6,672 nucleotides of DNA from Micrococcaceae bacterium UBA6021 (GTDB lineage Bacteria; Actinomycetota; Actinomycetes; Actinomycetales; Micrococcaceae). Under the pieces are notes generated by a model that saw only the letters and a program-made list of their open reading frames with translations, was not told where the DNA came from and did no database searches. The position numbers were made by a program, and so were the translations under genes. Positions 6,236 to 6,672 of this stretch are shown here, one piece after another. Position 1 is the stretch's first letter, and each line of letters opens with the position of its first letter. The DNA is taken from assembly GCA_002427975.1 (NCBI GenBank), contig DIZT01000283.1, positions 1-6,672 of the forward strand. Reading direction: 5' to 3'.

Positions 6236-6261
6236 GTGGCTCCGGCGGCCCACAAAGCCAC
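6236..6261 (+). other. Stem-loop just before the deoC ribosome-binding site
   Basis: GTGGCT (6236-6241) pairs perfectly with AGCCAC (6256-6261). A competing pairing of GTGG with CCAC at 6250-6253 is also possible. The stem ends 2 nt before the ribosome-binding site GGAAAGG (6264-6270), so it could influence initiation. The stem is only 6 bp, so chance is not excluded. Confidence 0.28.
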
Positions 6262-6276
6262 ATGGAAAGGACCATC

Positions 6277-6657
6277 ATGAGCAACGCAGCCACTCCGGCC
6301 GACCAGACTGGAGCCGGTACGGACTCTGCGCCGGGCAACATCGCTTCCTACATCGACCACACTCTGCTCAAGCCCCAGGCCAGCGAAGCGGAGATCCTCA
6401 AGGTGTGTGCCGAGGCCGCTGAGTACCGCTTCAAGTCAGTCTGCGTGAACCCCCTGTGGGTCAAGACGGTCAAGACCGCCCTTAAGGGGTCCGGGGTTCT
6501 GACGTGCTCGGTGATCGGCTTTCCCCTGGGTGCAACGCCCAGCGACGTGAAGACCTTCGAAGCCCGCGGCGCGGTACTGGACGGTGCGGACGAAATCGAC
6601 ATGGTCATCAACATCGCAGCGGCCCGTGCGGGTGACAAGGGTGCACTGGTGGAGGAC
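6277..6657 (+). CDS. deoC: Deoxyribose-phosphate aldolase DeoC, 5' part (cut by contig end)
   Basis: Cytoplasmic class I aldolase splitting 2-deoxyribose-5-phosphate into acetaldehyde and glyceraldehyde-3-phosphate in deoxynucleoside catabolism. The visible 127 residues contain the family signatures IDHTLLKP, KSVCVNPLWV, VIGFPLGA and GADEIDMVIN; the Asp of EIDMV corresponds to the catalytic Asp102 of the E. coli enzyme. The Schiff-base lysine region lies beyond the window. A 5' extension of about 20 Ala/Thr/Gly-rich residues precedes the conserved core. The start ATG follows GGAAAGG (6264-6270) with a 6-nt gap. The frame stays open to 6672, but the last five codons (Leu-Ser-Leu-Ile-His) come from adapter sequence, so the gene should be treated as 3'-truncated. 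It is functionally unrelated to the nitrite genes. Confidence 0.96.
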
Positions 6658-6672
6658 CTGTCTCTTATACAC
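6658..6672 (+). other. Tn5/Nextera mosaic-end adapter remnant at the contig edge
   Basis: CTGTCTCTTATACAC equals the first 15 bases of the 19-bp Tn5 mosaic end as read out of a Nextera tagmentation library (CTGTCTCTTATACACATCT). It interrupts deoC at a position where the conserved protein should continue and lies at the very last base. It is a sequencing artefact, not a transposon in the organism. On the minus strand it gives a spurious protein start, (M/V)YKRQ. Confidence 0.95.

Noticed and set aside
6436..6672. Minus-strand frame starting MYKRQ at the window end
   Set aside because: The first five codons are the reverse complement of the Nextera mosaic end; the rest is antisense to deoC.

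Overview
The window is high-GC actinobacterial DNA, and the protein sequences look most like Arthrobacter/Pseudarthrobacter (Micrococcaceae). That placement comes from recognising the protein types and from strong G/C preference at third codon positions; no search was run. All five supported genes lie on the + strand. The right end (6658-6672) is not genomic: it reads into 15 bases of the Tn5/Nextera mosaic end, so the window stops at a contig edge.

Layout: 1-243 is an upstream regulatory region. It carries an unusually regular array of GAAAC-type pentamers at an exact 11-nt period, which fits a GlnR operator, followed by a -10-like hexamer and a roughly 60-nt leader. Genes 244-5089 form a tight operon: nirB (siroheme nitrite reductase large subunit), cobA/sumT (uroporphyrinogen-III methyltransferase, first step of siroheme synthesis) and an NnaR-type regulator (HemD-like domain fused to a winged-helix DNA-binding domain). 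The reading is that ammonium-forming nitrite assimilation, its cofactor pathway and its own regulator are made together. NirD is not in the window.

5090-5278 is intergenic. It holds a 67-nt, AT-richer, near-perfect hairpin (24-bp perfect outer stem) and then a second GlnR-like operator with a -10 hexamer at the same distance as in front of nirB. This promoter leads into a 302-aa stand-alone flavoprotein (5279-6187) that looks like a shrunken, diverged copy of the NirB N-terminal FAD/NAD module. Similarity in operator spacing, leader length, ribosome-binding site and protein suggests an old duplication of the nirB 5' end, kept under nitrogen control. This is the most interesting signal in the window.

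6188-6276 is a short intergenic stretch with a palindrome and a leader stem. It precedes deoC (deoxyribose-phosphate aldolase), which is cut by the contig end and belongs to nucleoside catabolism rather than nitrogen metabolism.
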